Positions 1-5,792 of a stretch of DNA of 7,871 nucleotides are shown piece by piece. Position 1 is the stretch's first letter. Every line of letters begins with the position of its first letter. The stretch comes from JACROF01 sp964598995 (lineage in GTDB: Bacteria; Patescibacteriota; Microgenomatia; Levybacterales; UBA12049), in assembly GCA_964598995.1 (NCBI GenBank), contig CAZRDR010000038.1, forward strand, positions 1-7,871. The letters are read 5' to 3'. Both the position numbers and the translations under genes were made by a program. The notes under the pieces are model-generated. The model ran no database searches. It saw only the letters and a program-made list of their open reading frames with translations, and was not told where the DNA came from.

Positions 1-1
1 A

Positions 2-1240
2 GCCTATTCTGAGACTATTAGTATCGCTACTACTTCAGCTACGAGGACAACGCTCAACTTCACGGCTGGTACGGTAAATGTCCAGAATAAGACAAGTGTC
101 ATCGCAGTGCCAATTACAGCTGTCCATACCATTGCCTTCACTACGCAGTCTGCTATCCCAAGTGGTGGTAAGATTGTCATTTCCTACCCTAACACCCAGA
201 CCGGAACTGATGCCAATGCAGCTTCCCCTTCAGCTGTGACCTATATGTTCAATAACTTAAGCAGTGGTAATATCAAGACTAAAGTTGGTGTCGGTGCTGG
301 AGCTGCCTCGATCTCATCCTGTACTCCATCTCAGGCCTTAACCGGTAACGCAACCAGTACTATTACTTGCACCACAACCGGTGCGACGATTAACACTGGT
401 GTCCCAATCTGGATCTTCATAGGCTGTTCAGCAATTGACTCAGTCCCTAGCTGCTCGACACCTGTACCAACGCTGATTAATCCTACTAACGCTACAGCTC
501 GTGTTGCTGGCAACAGCTACCACGTGACGCTTCAGACGCAGGACGCAAGTAGTGTCCCACTTGATACTTCAACGCTTAAGATTAATACCATTGAGTCAGT
601 CTTCGTTGTTGCACACGTTGATCCTACTTTCACCTTCAGTATTGATGGTGTCGGCTCTGGAACAGACATGCATACAACAGCTACTTGCGGTACTACCTTT
701 GCCAATATTTTGACGAGTACCGGCGGCCCTCGCGGTGCCCAGCCAACTGAGGTCAACATGGGTACCATCCAAAACGGTAGTGACTCATATGAGGCCCAGA
801 AGCTAACAGTCACTACTAACACCAATGCTGGGTACACTATTACTGCTACTTCCAGTGGTAACTTTATGAACCCGGGTACGGGTGTCATCATCCCCAACAC
901 CCAGGGTACTGTCACGGCGAATAACACCCCTGCTCCAGCTGCCGTGAACAGCAGTAACGGGGGCTTTGGTATCCATCCTTGTGACGCTCAAACATATGCT
1001 AACACCCATGTCTTAACGCAATGGTATAGTGGAGGTTCAAAGAGTAACCCACTCTTTGCTAATCCAGCGCGTACTTTTTACTACACGCTAGTGAACTGGA
1101 CATCATCACTTGGTAACGAAAATACTATTACAGCTGGACGTGACGTTATCTACTCACTCTACTGGGCTGCACCACAGGCGAATACTGCTCCAGGAGACTA
1201 TTGGGAAATCCTAACATACACCGCTTCTGGTACTTTTTAG
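2..1240 (+). CDS. Secreted surface protein with beta-sandwich repeats, 3' part (5'-truncated by the window)
   Basis: The frame is open from base 2 with no stop, so the gene starts left of the window. The GTG at 107 is internal. 412 residues are visible, ending at TAG. The protein is very rich in Thr, Ser, Asn, Gly and Ala and poor in charge, with six Cys (visible residues 107, 123, 142, 151, 229, 327) that could form disulfides outside the cell. Visible residues 35-65 (HTIAFTTQSAIPSGG, then IVISYP) resemble a domain recurrent in candidate-phyla surface proteins. Residues 206-282 carry VDPTFTFSIDG, VNMGTIQNG and LTVTTNTNAGYTITA. The C-terminus has APGDYWEILTYTASGTF, a typical closing beta strand. 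No C-terminal membrane anchor or sortase signal is present, so any anchor must be N-terminal or absent. Codons favour GGT, AAC and CAG, suggesting high expression (inference). Exact function is unknown; cell-surface structural or adhesive role is likely. Confidence 0.85.
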   Translation, partial: AYSETISIATTSATRTTLNFTAGTVNVQNKTSVIAVPITAVHTIAFTTQSAIPSGGKIVISYPNTQTGTDANAASPSAVTYMFNNLSSGNIKTKVGVGAGAASISSCTPSQALTGNATSTITCTTTGATINTGVPIWIFIGCSAIDSVPSCSTPVPTLINPTNATARVAGNSYHVTLQTQDASSVPLDTSTLKINTIESVFVVAHVDPTFTFSIDGVGSGTDMHTTATCGTTFANILTSTGGPRGAQPTEVNMGTIQNGSDSYEAQKLTVTTNTNAGYTITATSSGNFMNPGTGVIIPNTQGTVTANNTPAPAAVNSSNGGFGIHPCDAQTYANTHVLTQWYSGGSKSNPLFANPARTFYYTLVNWTSSLGNENTITAGRDVIYSLYWAAPQANTAPGDYWEILTYTASGTF

Positions 1241-2161
1241 TTAGTCCCTTTGGAATGGCTCGTAGAGATCATAATTAGCTGATTGGGCTGCTTGAGATCC
1301 TTCATGAGAAGCCGTGACCACTTGATGTGAATGAGGTTTAGTGACATCTCCTGCTGCATAGACAAAAGGAATATTGGTCCGCTGTTCAGGATCGACGAAG
1401 ATGTATCCCTCTGTATCAACGAGGACGTGCAATTCCCGAGCGAGAACTGAATTTGGTGAGGCACCTTGTTGATTGAATAGGTAATCAGCTTTGAGGATAG
1501 TTCTATCTTTGAGAATAATTTTTTGGAGTTTGCCATTTTTCCCAACGACTGATTTGATTACTCCTTCGATATAAGGAATGTTATGCTCCTCAAGTCTTTT
1601 CTTCATTTCTTTACTCACTTTTGCTTGACGGTGCCCACAATTGAGAAGAAAGATTATTTCCTTCGTGTACTGGAGGAATTGTAAGGCAGTTACAACTGCT
1701 TCATCAGTATGACCAATAACAACTACTTTTTTATTTCTTGTTCGATACCCATCACACGTAATGCACCAGAAAAGTGACTTACCAATATATTGTTTTACTC
1801 CTGGAAAGACGGGGAAGATATCAACGACACCTGTGGCGAGGATGAGAGTTCTGCCTTTGTAGGTCTTTTTCTTCGAGGAAACCGAAAAATAGCGAGAAAG
1901 TTTACGAAGTTTCATGACCTCATCGACTGTAAATGTGACACCGAATTTCTTTGCTTGTTTTTGTCCGATGACTCTCAGTTGCTTTGCGGCAATGCCTTTG
2001 GGGAAGCCTAAGTAATTTTCATTAATCTGTGGATAACTAGATCGCCCCGTATTCTTATCAAGCACCAGTACGCTCCGATTAAACCTTCCTAAGTAGACAG
2101 CAGCTGTGAGTCCAGCTGGTCCACCGCCAATGATAATACTGTCATAAATTATTTCTTTCAT
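1241..2161 (-). CDS. Thioredoxin-reductase-like FAD-dependent oxidoreductase
   Basis: 306 residues, the usual length for low-molecular-weight thioredoxin reductases, which pass electrons from a reduced flavin to a protein disulfide in the cytoplasm. Visible: N-terminal FAD dinucleotide-binding GGGPAG (residues 12-17), ATG motif (109-111), redox centre CITC followed by DG (133-136), and C-terminal FAD motif AAGD (269-272) followed by HQVVTA. The NADPH side is degenerate: the expected GxGxxA reads GHTDEA (150-155), and the HRRxxxR motif that binds the 2'-phosphate is not recognisable around 170-185. The protein may therefore use NADH, ferredoxin or another donor (inference). Its stop codon abuts the stop of the convergent surface-protein gene. 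A promoter lies just upstream with no room for a ribosome site. A wider TrxB-like disulfide oxidoreductase is the alternative name. Confidence 0.88.
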   Translation of the reverse strand: MKEIIYDSIIIGGGPAGLTAAVYLGRFNRSVLVLDKNTGRSSYPQINENYLGFPKGIAAKQLRVIGQKQAKKFGVTFTVDEVMKLRKLSRYFSVSSKKKTYKGRTLILATGVVDIFPVFPGVKQYIGKSLFWCITCDGYRTRNKKVVVIGHTDEAVVTALQFLQYTKEIIFLLNCGHRQAKVSKEMKKRLEEHNIPYIEGVIKSVVGKNGKLQKIILKDRTILKADYLFNQQGASPNSVLARELHVLVDTEGYIFVDPEQRTNIPFVYAAGDVTKPHSHQVVTASHEGSQAAQSANYDLYEPFQRD

Positions 2162-2169
2162 GAGAGACC

Positions 2170-2198
2170 GTTATACATTAGTTAAGCGATAAGTGCAA
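2170..2198 (-). promoter_or_regulatory. Sigma-70-type promoter of the thioredoxin-reductase-like gene
   Basis: On the minus strand TTGCAC (2193-2198), 17-base spacer, TATAAC (2170-2175). The -10 ends 8 bases before the ATG at 2161, so transcription should start within 0-2 bases of the start codon, giving a leaderless mRNA. No Shine-Dalgarno is present. Confidence 0.7.
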
Positions 2199-2219
2199 GT
2201 GAAAAAGAACACATAATAT

Positions 2220-2267
2220 GCTCAATAGCTGAGCGATTTTAGCCTCGAAATCTCATAAGAGATGAGG
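2220..2267. promoter_or_regulatory. Two short inverted repeats between divergent promoters (possible operators)
   Basis: GCTCA-ATAGC-TGAGC (2220-2234) and ATCTC-ATAA-GAGAT (2250-2263). The second can be widened by CCTC (2243-2246) and GAGG (2264-2267) around a 3-base bulge. They sit between the two divergent -35 boxes, where a regulator of both genes could bind. They are short enough to be chance. Confidence 0.3.
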
Positions 2268-2272
2268 TTGAT

Positions 2273-2301
2273 TTGCATTTTTTTCGCAGTTTTAGTAAAC
2301 T
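2273..2301 (+). promoter_or_regulatory. Promoter of the CAP-domain gene
   Basis: TTGCAT (2273-2278), 17-base spacer, TAAACT (2296-2301; 4 of 6 consensus bases). The -10 ends 8 bases before the TTG start at 2310, the same geometry as the divergent gene, so a leaderless transcript is predicted. Confidence 0.55.
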
Positions 2302-2309
2302 TTTAAGTC

Positions 2310-3203
2310 TTGATTCGACTCAGCGCACATAGTCTACGCTTGGCCGTGTCCCTCCTGCTCGGGGCAGTGTTTGTGGCTACTCCTATGGCTGAAACGGCTT
2401 ATGCCTCAGCCTCCACACCTCAACTTTTAGCAAATCCTTTCCCAACTCAGACTGCAGAAAAAAACATTTGTTTTGGATCACTTCCTGAATCAGTAATGGC
2501 TGTAAGTCTTGCGTTAGTACCTCCTCAATTTGAACAGGTTGATATTGCCGGTGTAAATAAACTCGTCATCACCGCTCCTAAGGATGAAACAACTGGTTCA
2601 TTTACGCCTGTTGAGACAGTACTCAAGAAAGTAACTGACGAAGATACAGCCCAGGATGTCGTAGTTACACCAAGTCCAACTCTAGCAGATCCGACTGTTA
2701 CTCCAACTCCAGTTACCTATACACCTACAACTGTCGCTTCATCAAGTAATGGATCAGTTCTTAATTCAGATGTATTATTTAATCTCGTTAATGGTTATCG
2801 TGCCTCACTCGGGTTAGCTCCATTCCAAAAGATCGATCAAATATGTAGTGTTGCTAACTCACGAGCACCTGAAATCGATAGTGAGATCTGGGTGACTCAC
2901 ACGATGCATGCTGGATTTTATGCACGCAATTTACCTTTCTGGGCGACAGAAAATCTCATCAGTATGCAGAATGAACAAGAAGCGTTAAATTGGTGGATTC
3001 ATTCACCCGTGCATAATGCAGCGTTAACGGGAAATTATAAGTATGCTTGTACTGCATGTAGTGGACGCAGCTGCAGTATGATCTTTAGTAATCTGGAACC
3101 AAAATATGTTGCACCTCAGATAGCTCAACAAAATACTCCTACTCCTGCGACTTCAGGGAGTACTCCGGCTCCAGCTAGTACCGTTCAGGCAGGTGCAAAA
3201 TAA
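2310..3203 (+). CDS. Secreted CAP (SCP/PR1-like) domain protein
   Basis: 297 residues. A basic start (MIRLSAHSLR) and hydrophobic stretch 11-22 followed by small residues near AYA (30-32) form a signal peptide. A Pro/Thr-rich linker spans about 118-148. The CAP domain covers about 152-266: LFNLVNGYRASLGLAPF helix (156-172), HTMHAGFYAR (197-206), ATENL (212-216, the GEN-type motif) and SPVHNAAL (232-239). His200 or His197, Glu214 and His235 could supply the cavity residues typical of the family. Cysteines at 54, 179, 247, 250 and 255 suggest disulfides. A second Pro/Thr/Ala tail follows, without membrane anchor. CAP proteins act outside the cell; roles in bacteria are mostly undefined. The TTG start is chosen because a stop lies two codons upstream (2304-2306) and the next ATG (codon 26) would destroy the signal peptide. 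Confidence 0.88.
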   Translation: MIRLSAHSLRLAVSLLLGAVFVATPMAETAYASASTPQLLANPFPTQTAEKNICFGSLPESVMAVSLALVPPQFEQVDIAGVNKLVITAPKDETTGSFTPVETVLKKVTDEDTAQDVVVTPSPTLADPTVTPTPVTYTPTTVASSSNGSVLNSDVLFNLVNGYRASLGLAPFQKIDQICSVANSRAPEIDSEIWVTHTMHAGFYARNLPFWATENLISMQNEQEALNWWIHSPVHNAALTGNYKYACTACSGRSCSMIFSNLEPKYVAPQIAQQNTPTPATSGSTPAPASTVQAGAK

Positions 3204-3212
3204 AATTTTGTG

Positions 3213-3234
3213 TTACTTTCTGCCGAGAAAGTAA
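3213..3234. repeat. Perfect 9-bp hairpin downstream of the CAP gene
   Basis: TTACTTTCT-GCCG-AGAAAGTAA. It begins 10 bases after the CAP stop codon. No T-run follows on either strand, so it is not a classical intrinsic terminator. It may protect the mRNA 3' end or belong to an intergenic repeat family. Confidence 0.5.
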
Positions 3235-3265
3235 GCAAAGCTCTCGTCCTAGTCTTCTTCAATGC

Positions 3266-3351
3266 AGGAAATCTTGCTTCATTCACTAAAAATAACGGAC
3301 TTCGCCTTTCAACTTTTCCCTTTCAGGTCGTTCATTTTAGCAAGATTTCCT
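3266..3351. repeat. Long inverted repeat with perfect 13-bp ends
   Basis: AGGAAATCTTGCT (3266-3278) and its exact complement AGCAAGATTTCCT (3339-3351) enclose 60 bases. Further in, AAAA...AACG...AC (about 3288-3300) pairs imperfectly with GTCGTT...TTTT (about 3328-3338), lengthening the stem after a bulge. No open frame, no T-tract and no obvious target duplication are seen. It could be a structured RNA, a degenerate miniature element or a processing site; none can be chosen from the sequence. Confidence 0.45.
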
Positions 3352-3393
3352 AGGCTTTCAGCGCGAGCGGACGATCTTTGGATTTTTTAGATG

Positions 3394-3402
3394 TGGTAGA
3401 AT
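3394..3402 (+). promoter_or_regulatory. Extended -10 promoter of rarA
   Basis: TGG followed by TAGAAT (3397-3402) matches the TGn extended -10 form; no good -35 is seen at normal spacing. The -10 ends 9 bases before the ATG, so the leader would be about 0-3 bases. Confidence 0.55.
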
Positions 3403-3411
3403 CGATGGACT

Positions 3412-4620
3412 ATGAACTTAGCAGCTAGGATGAGACCGAATACTCTTGATGAGTATGTCGGACAGGAAGAATTGGTAGGACAAGGAAAACTCATCAGGAG
3501 GATGATCGAATCAGATAGCTTGTTCAGTATTATCCTGTGGGGACCTCCTGGAAGTGGTAAGACTACACTTGCGAGTATCATCGCTCATGAAACTGATTCG
3601 AATTTCTATACACTCTCTGCGGTGAGCACAGGCAAAGAAGATCTCCAGAAAATAATTAAAGAAGCAAAAGAAGAGACCCTCTTTAAGAAAAAAACTATCC
3701 TCTTTATTGATGAAATTCATAGGTGGAATAAAGCCCAGCAGGATGTACTCTTGCCCTATGTCGAGTCTGGTTTGATCACACTCATCGGTGCGACGACTGA
3801 AAACCCCTCATTTGAAGTAAACAGTGCACTTCTTTCAAGAAGTAAAGTTTTTGTACTCAAATCTTTAACCCCTCAGGATTTGCATACAATTATTGAACGA
3901 AGCTTGAAAGATAGCCCAAAGGGATTAGGAAATTATAAAAAAACGATTAAGAAAGACGCTGAGGAATTATTGATTCGACTCTCAGGTGGAGATGCGCGTG
4001 TAGTGCTCAATGCATTGGAGATGGCTGCTGTTAATTATCAAGAGAAGTCGATAACGACCAGTATTGTTGAAGATATCTTCCAGACTAAAACAGCAGGACT
4101 TTATGATAAAAAGGCTGACGAGCATTACAACATCATTTCGGCTTTTATTAAATCGATGCGTGGTTCAGATCCTGATGCAGCACTCTACTATATGATGCGG
4201 ATGCTGGAAAATGGTGAGGATCCTAAGTTCATAGCTCGGCGGATGATTATTTTTGCTTCAGAGGATATTGGTCTGGCAGATCGTGGTGCGCTCATCCAGG
4301 CCAATGCAGCCTTTGAGGCAGTTACGAAAATCGGTATGCCTGAGTCACAACTCATCCTCGCACACGCATGTCTTTATCTCTCAACCGCTAAGAAATCACG
4401 TGCTGTACCGAATGCGATGGGAAAGGCTAAAGAAGCAGTCTATCAATATCCTAATGAGCCAGTTCCACTGCACCTTCGAAACGCTCCGACTAAATTGATG
4501 AAAGAATTAGGTTATGCGAAAGACTACAAGTGGTCGGATGACTATGTGGGACCTAAAGAGAAGGAATTAGGATTTCTTCCAGAGAAATTAAAAGGGAAGA
4601 AGTTCTATGAGGAGTCTTAA
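3412..4620 (+). CDS. rarA: Replication-associated recombination protein A (MgsA/WRNIP1-type AAA+ ATPase)
   Basis: 402 residues, slightly short at the N-terminus but otherwise complete. RarA is a cytoplasmic clamp-loader-like ATPase that works at stalled replication forks and single-strand gaps. Seen in order: RMRPNTLDEYVGQEELVG (6-23), Walker A GPPGSGKT (44-51), Walker B ILFIDE (96-101) followed by IHRWNKAQQD (the usual IHRFNKAQQD with Trp for Phe), sensor 1 GATTEN (126-131), candidate arginine finger SR (142-143), sensor 2 SGGDARVVLNALE (191-203), and the C-terminal tetramerisation region with SMRGSDPDAALYY (248-260), SEDIGLAD (283-290) and the family ending LPEKLKGKKFYEES. The start is fixed because an in-frame TAG lies five codons upstream. 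It stands as a single gene with its own promoter and a terminator directly after the stop. Confidence 0.97.
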   Translation: MNLAARMRPNTLDEYVGQEELVGQGKLIRRMIESDSLFSIILWGPPGSGKTTLASIIAHETDSNFYTLSAVSTGKEDLQKIIKEAKEETLFKKKTILFIDEIHRWNKAQQDVLLPYVESGLITLIGATTENPSFEVNSALLSRSKVFVLKSLTPQDLHTIIERSLKDSPKGLGNYKKTIKKDAEELLIRLSGGDARVVLNALEMAAVNYQEKSITTSIVEDIFQTKTAGLYDKKADEHYNIISAFIKSMRGSDPDAALYYMMRMLENGEDPKFIARRMIIFASEDIGLADRGALIQANAAFEAVTKIGMPESQLILAHACLYLSTAKKSRAVPNAMGKAKEAVYQYPNEPVPLHLRNAPTKLMKELGYAKDYKWSDDYVGPKEKELGFLPEKLKGKKFYEES

Positions 4621-4670
4621 TAGGGGTTTCACCCATAATATCAGCTTGTTTGTTGGGGAGAAACCCCGTA
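4621..4670. repeat. Palindromic TATCAG element, copy 1
   Basis: Arms GGGGTTTCACCCA (4623-4635) and GGGGAGAAACCCC (4655-4667) pair as GGGGTTTC/GAAACCCC plus an inner CCC/GGG after an A-A mismatch; the loop holds TATCAG (4639-4644). Each arm can also fold alone (GGGG-TTTCA-CCC and GGGG-AGAAA-CCCC). The element closely resembles 6431-6479 in length (45 versus 44 bases), arms and loop. Confidence 0.7.
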
Positions 4671-4678
4671 TTTTTTAT
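4623..4678 (+). terminator. Intrinsic terminator of rarA
   Basis: The 8-bp GC-rich stem of the palindromic element is followed by GTATTTTTTATT on the plus strand and starts 3 bases after the rarA stop. The T-run overlaps the stop codon of the convergent gene (4675-4677). On the minus strand no T-run follows the hairpin, so it looks one-directional. Confidence 0.72.
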
Positions 4679-5310
4679 TCTCCGAGGTGGGCGTAGTCGT
4701 TAAACGTTAACAGTCTCCACTCTGCATCTTTGTACTCACACATCGTCAGACCGGTATTTGAATAACTCGCGTGATCTCTAAAGGCTTTGGCTAAGGCAGG
4801 AGTCGTCTTATCTCCAAAAAGCATCATGGTGACAAGGAGCATCAGATAATAGCCATGAGTAACAACGGCAATTTCATTATATTCTTGTGTTTCTAAGAAA
4901 CGAAAAGATTTGTTGGCTCTTTTAATCTGGTCGGTGAAGTTCTCCTCATCTGAATGATGCCAATTCGGATCATTAGAATTGTCGCGAATTTGTTGATGGG
5001 CAGCTGCAATTTCTGGTGAATTAATGGGCTTTCCCCAAAAACTGCTCGGGAGTTTGCGTTCTATGAATAGTATGCTTTGAATAAGTGGTACTTTTTTTAC
5101 CTTCTCGATTTCCTGTGCAGTCTGGAGAGCACGGGTATAGGTACTAGAGATGATGGCTTCGATTGGTAGATGAGTGAATCTTTTTGCGACGGCTTGGGCT
5201 TGTTTAATTCCATCTGGCCCTAGTGGGGTATCAGGAAATTGATGATAACGAGTGTCTGTAGTATTGCCGTTAAAGATGGATTGGCCGTGGCGGACGAAGT
5301 AGACTCGCAT
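4675..5310 (-). CDS. Histidine phosphatase family (phosphoglycerate-mutase-like) protein
   Basis: 211 residues. The histidine phosphatase fold transfers phosphate through a catalytic histidine. Visible: RHGQS (7-11, His8 nucleophile), the SSTYTRALQTAQ block (55-66, Arg60 for phosphate), Glu84 in IERKLP as likely acid, and VVTHGYY (149-155, His152). It lacks the TGW, ERDYG and WRRG motifs of true glycolytic mutase, which is encoded at 5793-6422, so it is more likely a phosphatase of unknown substrate. The gene is on its own, with a perfect TATAAT 7 bases before its start and no ribosome site. Confidence 0.9.
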   Translation of the reverse strand: MRVYFVRHGQSIFNGNTTDTRYHQFPDTPLGPDGIKQAQAVAKRFTHLPIEAIISSTYTRALQTAQEIEKVKKVPLIQSILFIERKLPSSFWGKPINSPEIAAAHQQIRDNSNDPNWHHSDEENFTDQIKRANKSFRFLETQEYNEIAVVTHGYYLMLLVTMMLFGDKTTPALAKAFRDHASYSNTGLTMCEYKDAEWRLLTFNDYAHLGE

Positions 5311-5317
5311 CTAGAGC

Positions 5318-5323
5318 ATTATA
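5318..5323 (-). promoter_or_regulatory. -10 box of the histidine phosphatase gene
   Basis: Perfect TATAAT on the minus strand, 7 bases before the ATG at 5310; no convincing -35. A leaderless mRNA is predicted. Confidence 0.6.
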
Positions 5324-5338
5324 GCTAAGAATATTGTT

Positions 5339-5380
5339 ACTTTCATCTGCTAGAATAGCCAGACTTCTGGAGATGAAAGT
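5339..5380. promoter_or_regulatory. 10-bp inverted repeat around the cassette -10 box (possible operator)
   Basis: ACTTTCATCT (5339-5348) and AGATGAAAGT (5371-5380) are exact complements, separated by 22 bases that contain the plus-strand -10 box and CCAGA-CT-TCTGG (5359-5370). Its left arm lies upstream of the expected start of transcription, so it would act as DNA rather than RNA. Confidence 0.4.
5348..5356 (+). promoter_or_regulatory. Extended -10 promoter of the small GC-rich gene
   Basis: TGC followed by TAGAAT (5351-5356), the same -10 as rarA. Transcription would begin near 5363, giving a leader of about 80 bases. It lies about 27 bases from the opposing -10 of the phosphatase gene. 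Confidence 0.5.
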
Positions 5381-5434
5381 GTGCCGATTGTGGCACAGTG
5401 GTCGTCTTCATGAGCTTAACGCGCACCATATCGG
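5381..5434 (+). promoter_or_regulatory. Leader with two competing hairpins upstream of the ribosome site
   Basis: GTGCC-GATTGT-GGCAC (5381-5396) can form a local hairpin. Alternatively CCGAT (5384-5388) pairs with ATCGG (5430-5434) and TGG (5391-5393) with CCA (5426-5428). The second fold ends exactly at the Shine-Dalgarno. The two exclude each other. No known riboswitch class is recognised. Confidence 0.3.
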
Positions 5435-5441
5435 AAAGGAG
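5435..5441 (+). promoter_or_regulatory. Strong Shine-Dalgarno of the small gene
   Basis: AAAGGAG, 5 bases before the ATG at 5447. It fixes that start and is the only clear Shine-Dalgarno seen before a gene in this window. Confidence 0.8.
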
Positions 5442-5446
5442 CCGAC

Positions 5447-5731
5447 ATGCGCTACCTCAAGCGTGCAATAGCGATCATCGTGCTCGCGCTCACAGTCGTC
5501 TGCGTCGGGATGAAGTATTACGAATACGATCACCGGCCTTACGCCAGGGGGATCTACTGTCTCGACGAGATTTGCAAGTCGTTCACGACGCGAGGCAGTG
5601 ACTGCCCCAAGAGGATCCCGGCGACTGTGGTGCCGCCAGTTCCCGGTGAGACCCGGAAAGACACTGTGGTGTCCTACTCGGTGACATACGGTTTTATTGG
5701 CGGCTGCGAGGTATCCGACAACGGATTCTGA
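5447..5731 (+). CDS. Small membrane-anchored cysteine-containing protein of unknown function
   Basis: 94 residues, not recognised as any family. A basic start (MRYLKR) and one hydrophobic segment (7-21) form an uncleaved anchor or signal peptide. LTVVC (15-19) is a poor lipobox because Val precedes the Cys. The rest should be outside: Cys38, 43, 53 and 87 could form two disulfides, with a Pro-rich turn (VVPPVPGE, 61-68) and a Val/Tyr/Ser strand (VVSYSVTYGF, 74-83). About 69 of 93 codons end in G or C (74%), against roughly a third in the first codons of rarA, so base use is foreign to its surroundings. It has its own promoter, leader, AAAGGAG and terminator, and lies between two minus-strand genes. 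Translation is well supported by the ribosome site; function is unknown. Confidence 0.78.
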   Translation: MRYLKRAIAIIVLALTVVCVGMKYYEYDHRPYARGIYCLDEICKSFTTRGSDCPKRIPATVVPPVPGETRKDTVVSYSVTYGFIGGCEVSDNGF

Positions 5732-5744
5732 TGGGTGAGTGATC

Positions 5745-5790
5745 GCCCCTTGAAAGAAAAGTCCTTCTCTTTCGAGGGGCTTTTCTTTGT
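5745..5790 (+). terminator. Intrinsic terminator of the small gene
   Basis: GCCCCTTGAAAGA (5745-5757) pairs with TCTTTCGAGGGGC (5768-5780): 13 pairs including one T-G wobble, 10-base loop, then TTTTCTTTGTT. It begins 13 bases after the stop. The minus strand has no T-run after the stem, so it serves the small gene rather than gpmA. Confidence 0.88.
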
Positions 5791-5792
5791 TA

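Noticed and set aside
107..109. GTG at 107 as the start of the surface protein.
   Set aside because: The frame continues open to the left edge with the same Thr/Ser-rich character (TTLNFTAGTVNV), so the true start is outside.
532..927. A 131-codon open frame on the minus strand inside the surface-protein gene.
   Set aside because: It lies fully antisense to a clear coding frame, has no promoter or ribosome site, and its composition is the mirror of Thr/Ser-rich codons.
1237..1545. A minus-strand open frame overlapping the 3' end of the flavoprotein gene in another frame.
   Set aside because: The flavoprotein frame carries the FAD and AAGD motifs through this segment; the overlapping frame has no start signals or recognisable domain.
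5217..5235. GTGGGGTATCAGG resembling part of the TATCAG element.
   Set aside because: It lies inside the phosphatase coding frame and lacks the paired GGGG/CCCC arms.
5335..5344. The 10-base word TGTTACTTTC shared with 3211-3220, suggesting a dispersed repeat.
   Set aside because: The similarity stops after the 10 bases and the following palindromes differ, so chance is the simpler view.
5398..5601. A plus-strand frame starting at GTG 5398 and overlapping the small GC-rich gene.
   Set aside because: It lacks a ribosome site, whereas AAAGGAG is correctly spaced for ATG 5447, and its product is Arg/Ser-rich as expected of a shifted frame of GC-rich DNA.
5447..5731. Lipoprotein reading of the small protein, using LTVVC as a lipobox.
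   Set aside because: The residue before the Cys is Val rather than Gly, Ala or Ser, so lipid attachment is unlikely.
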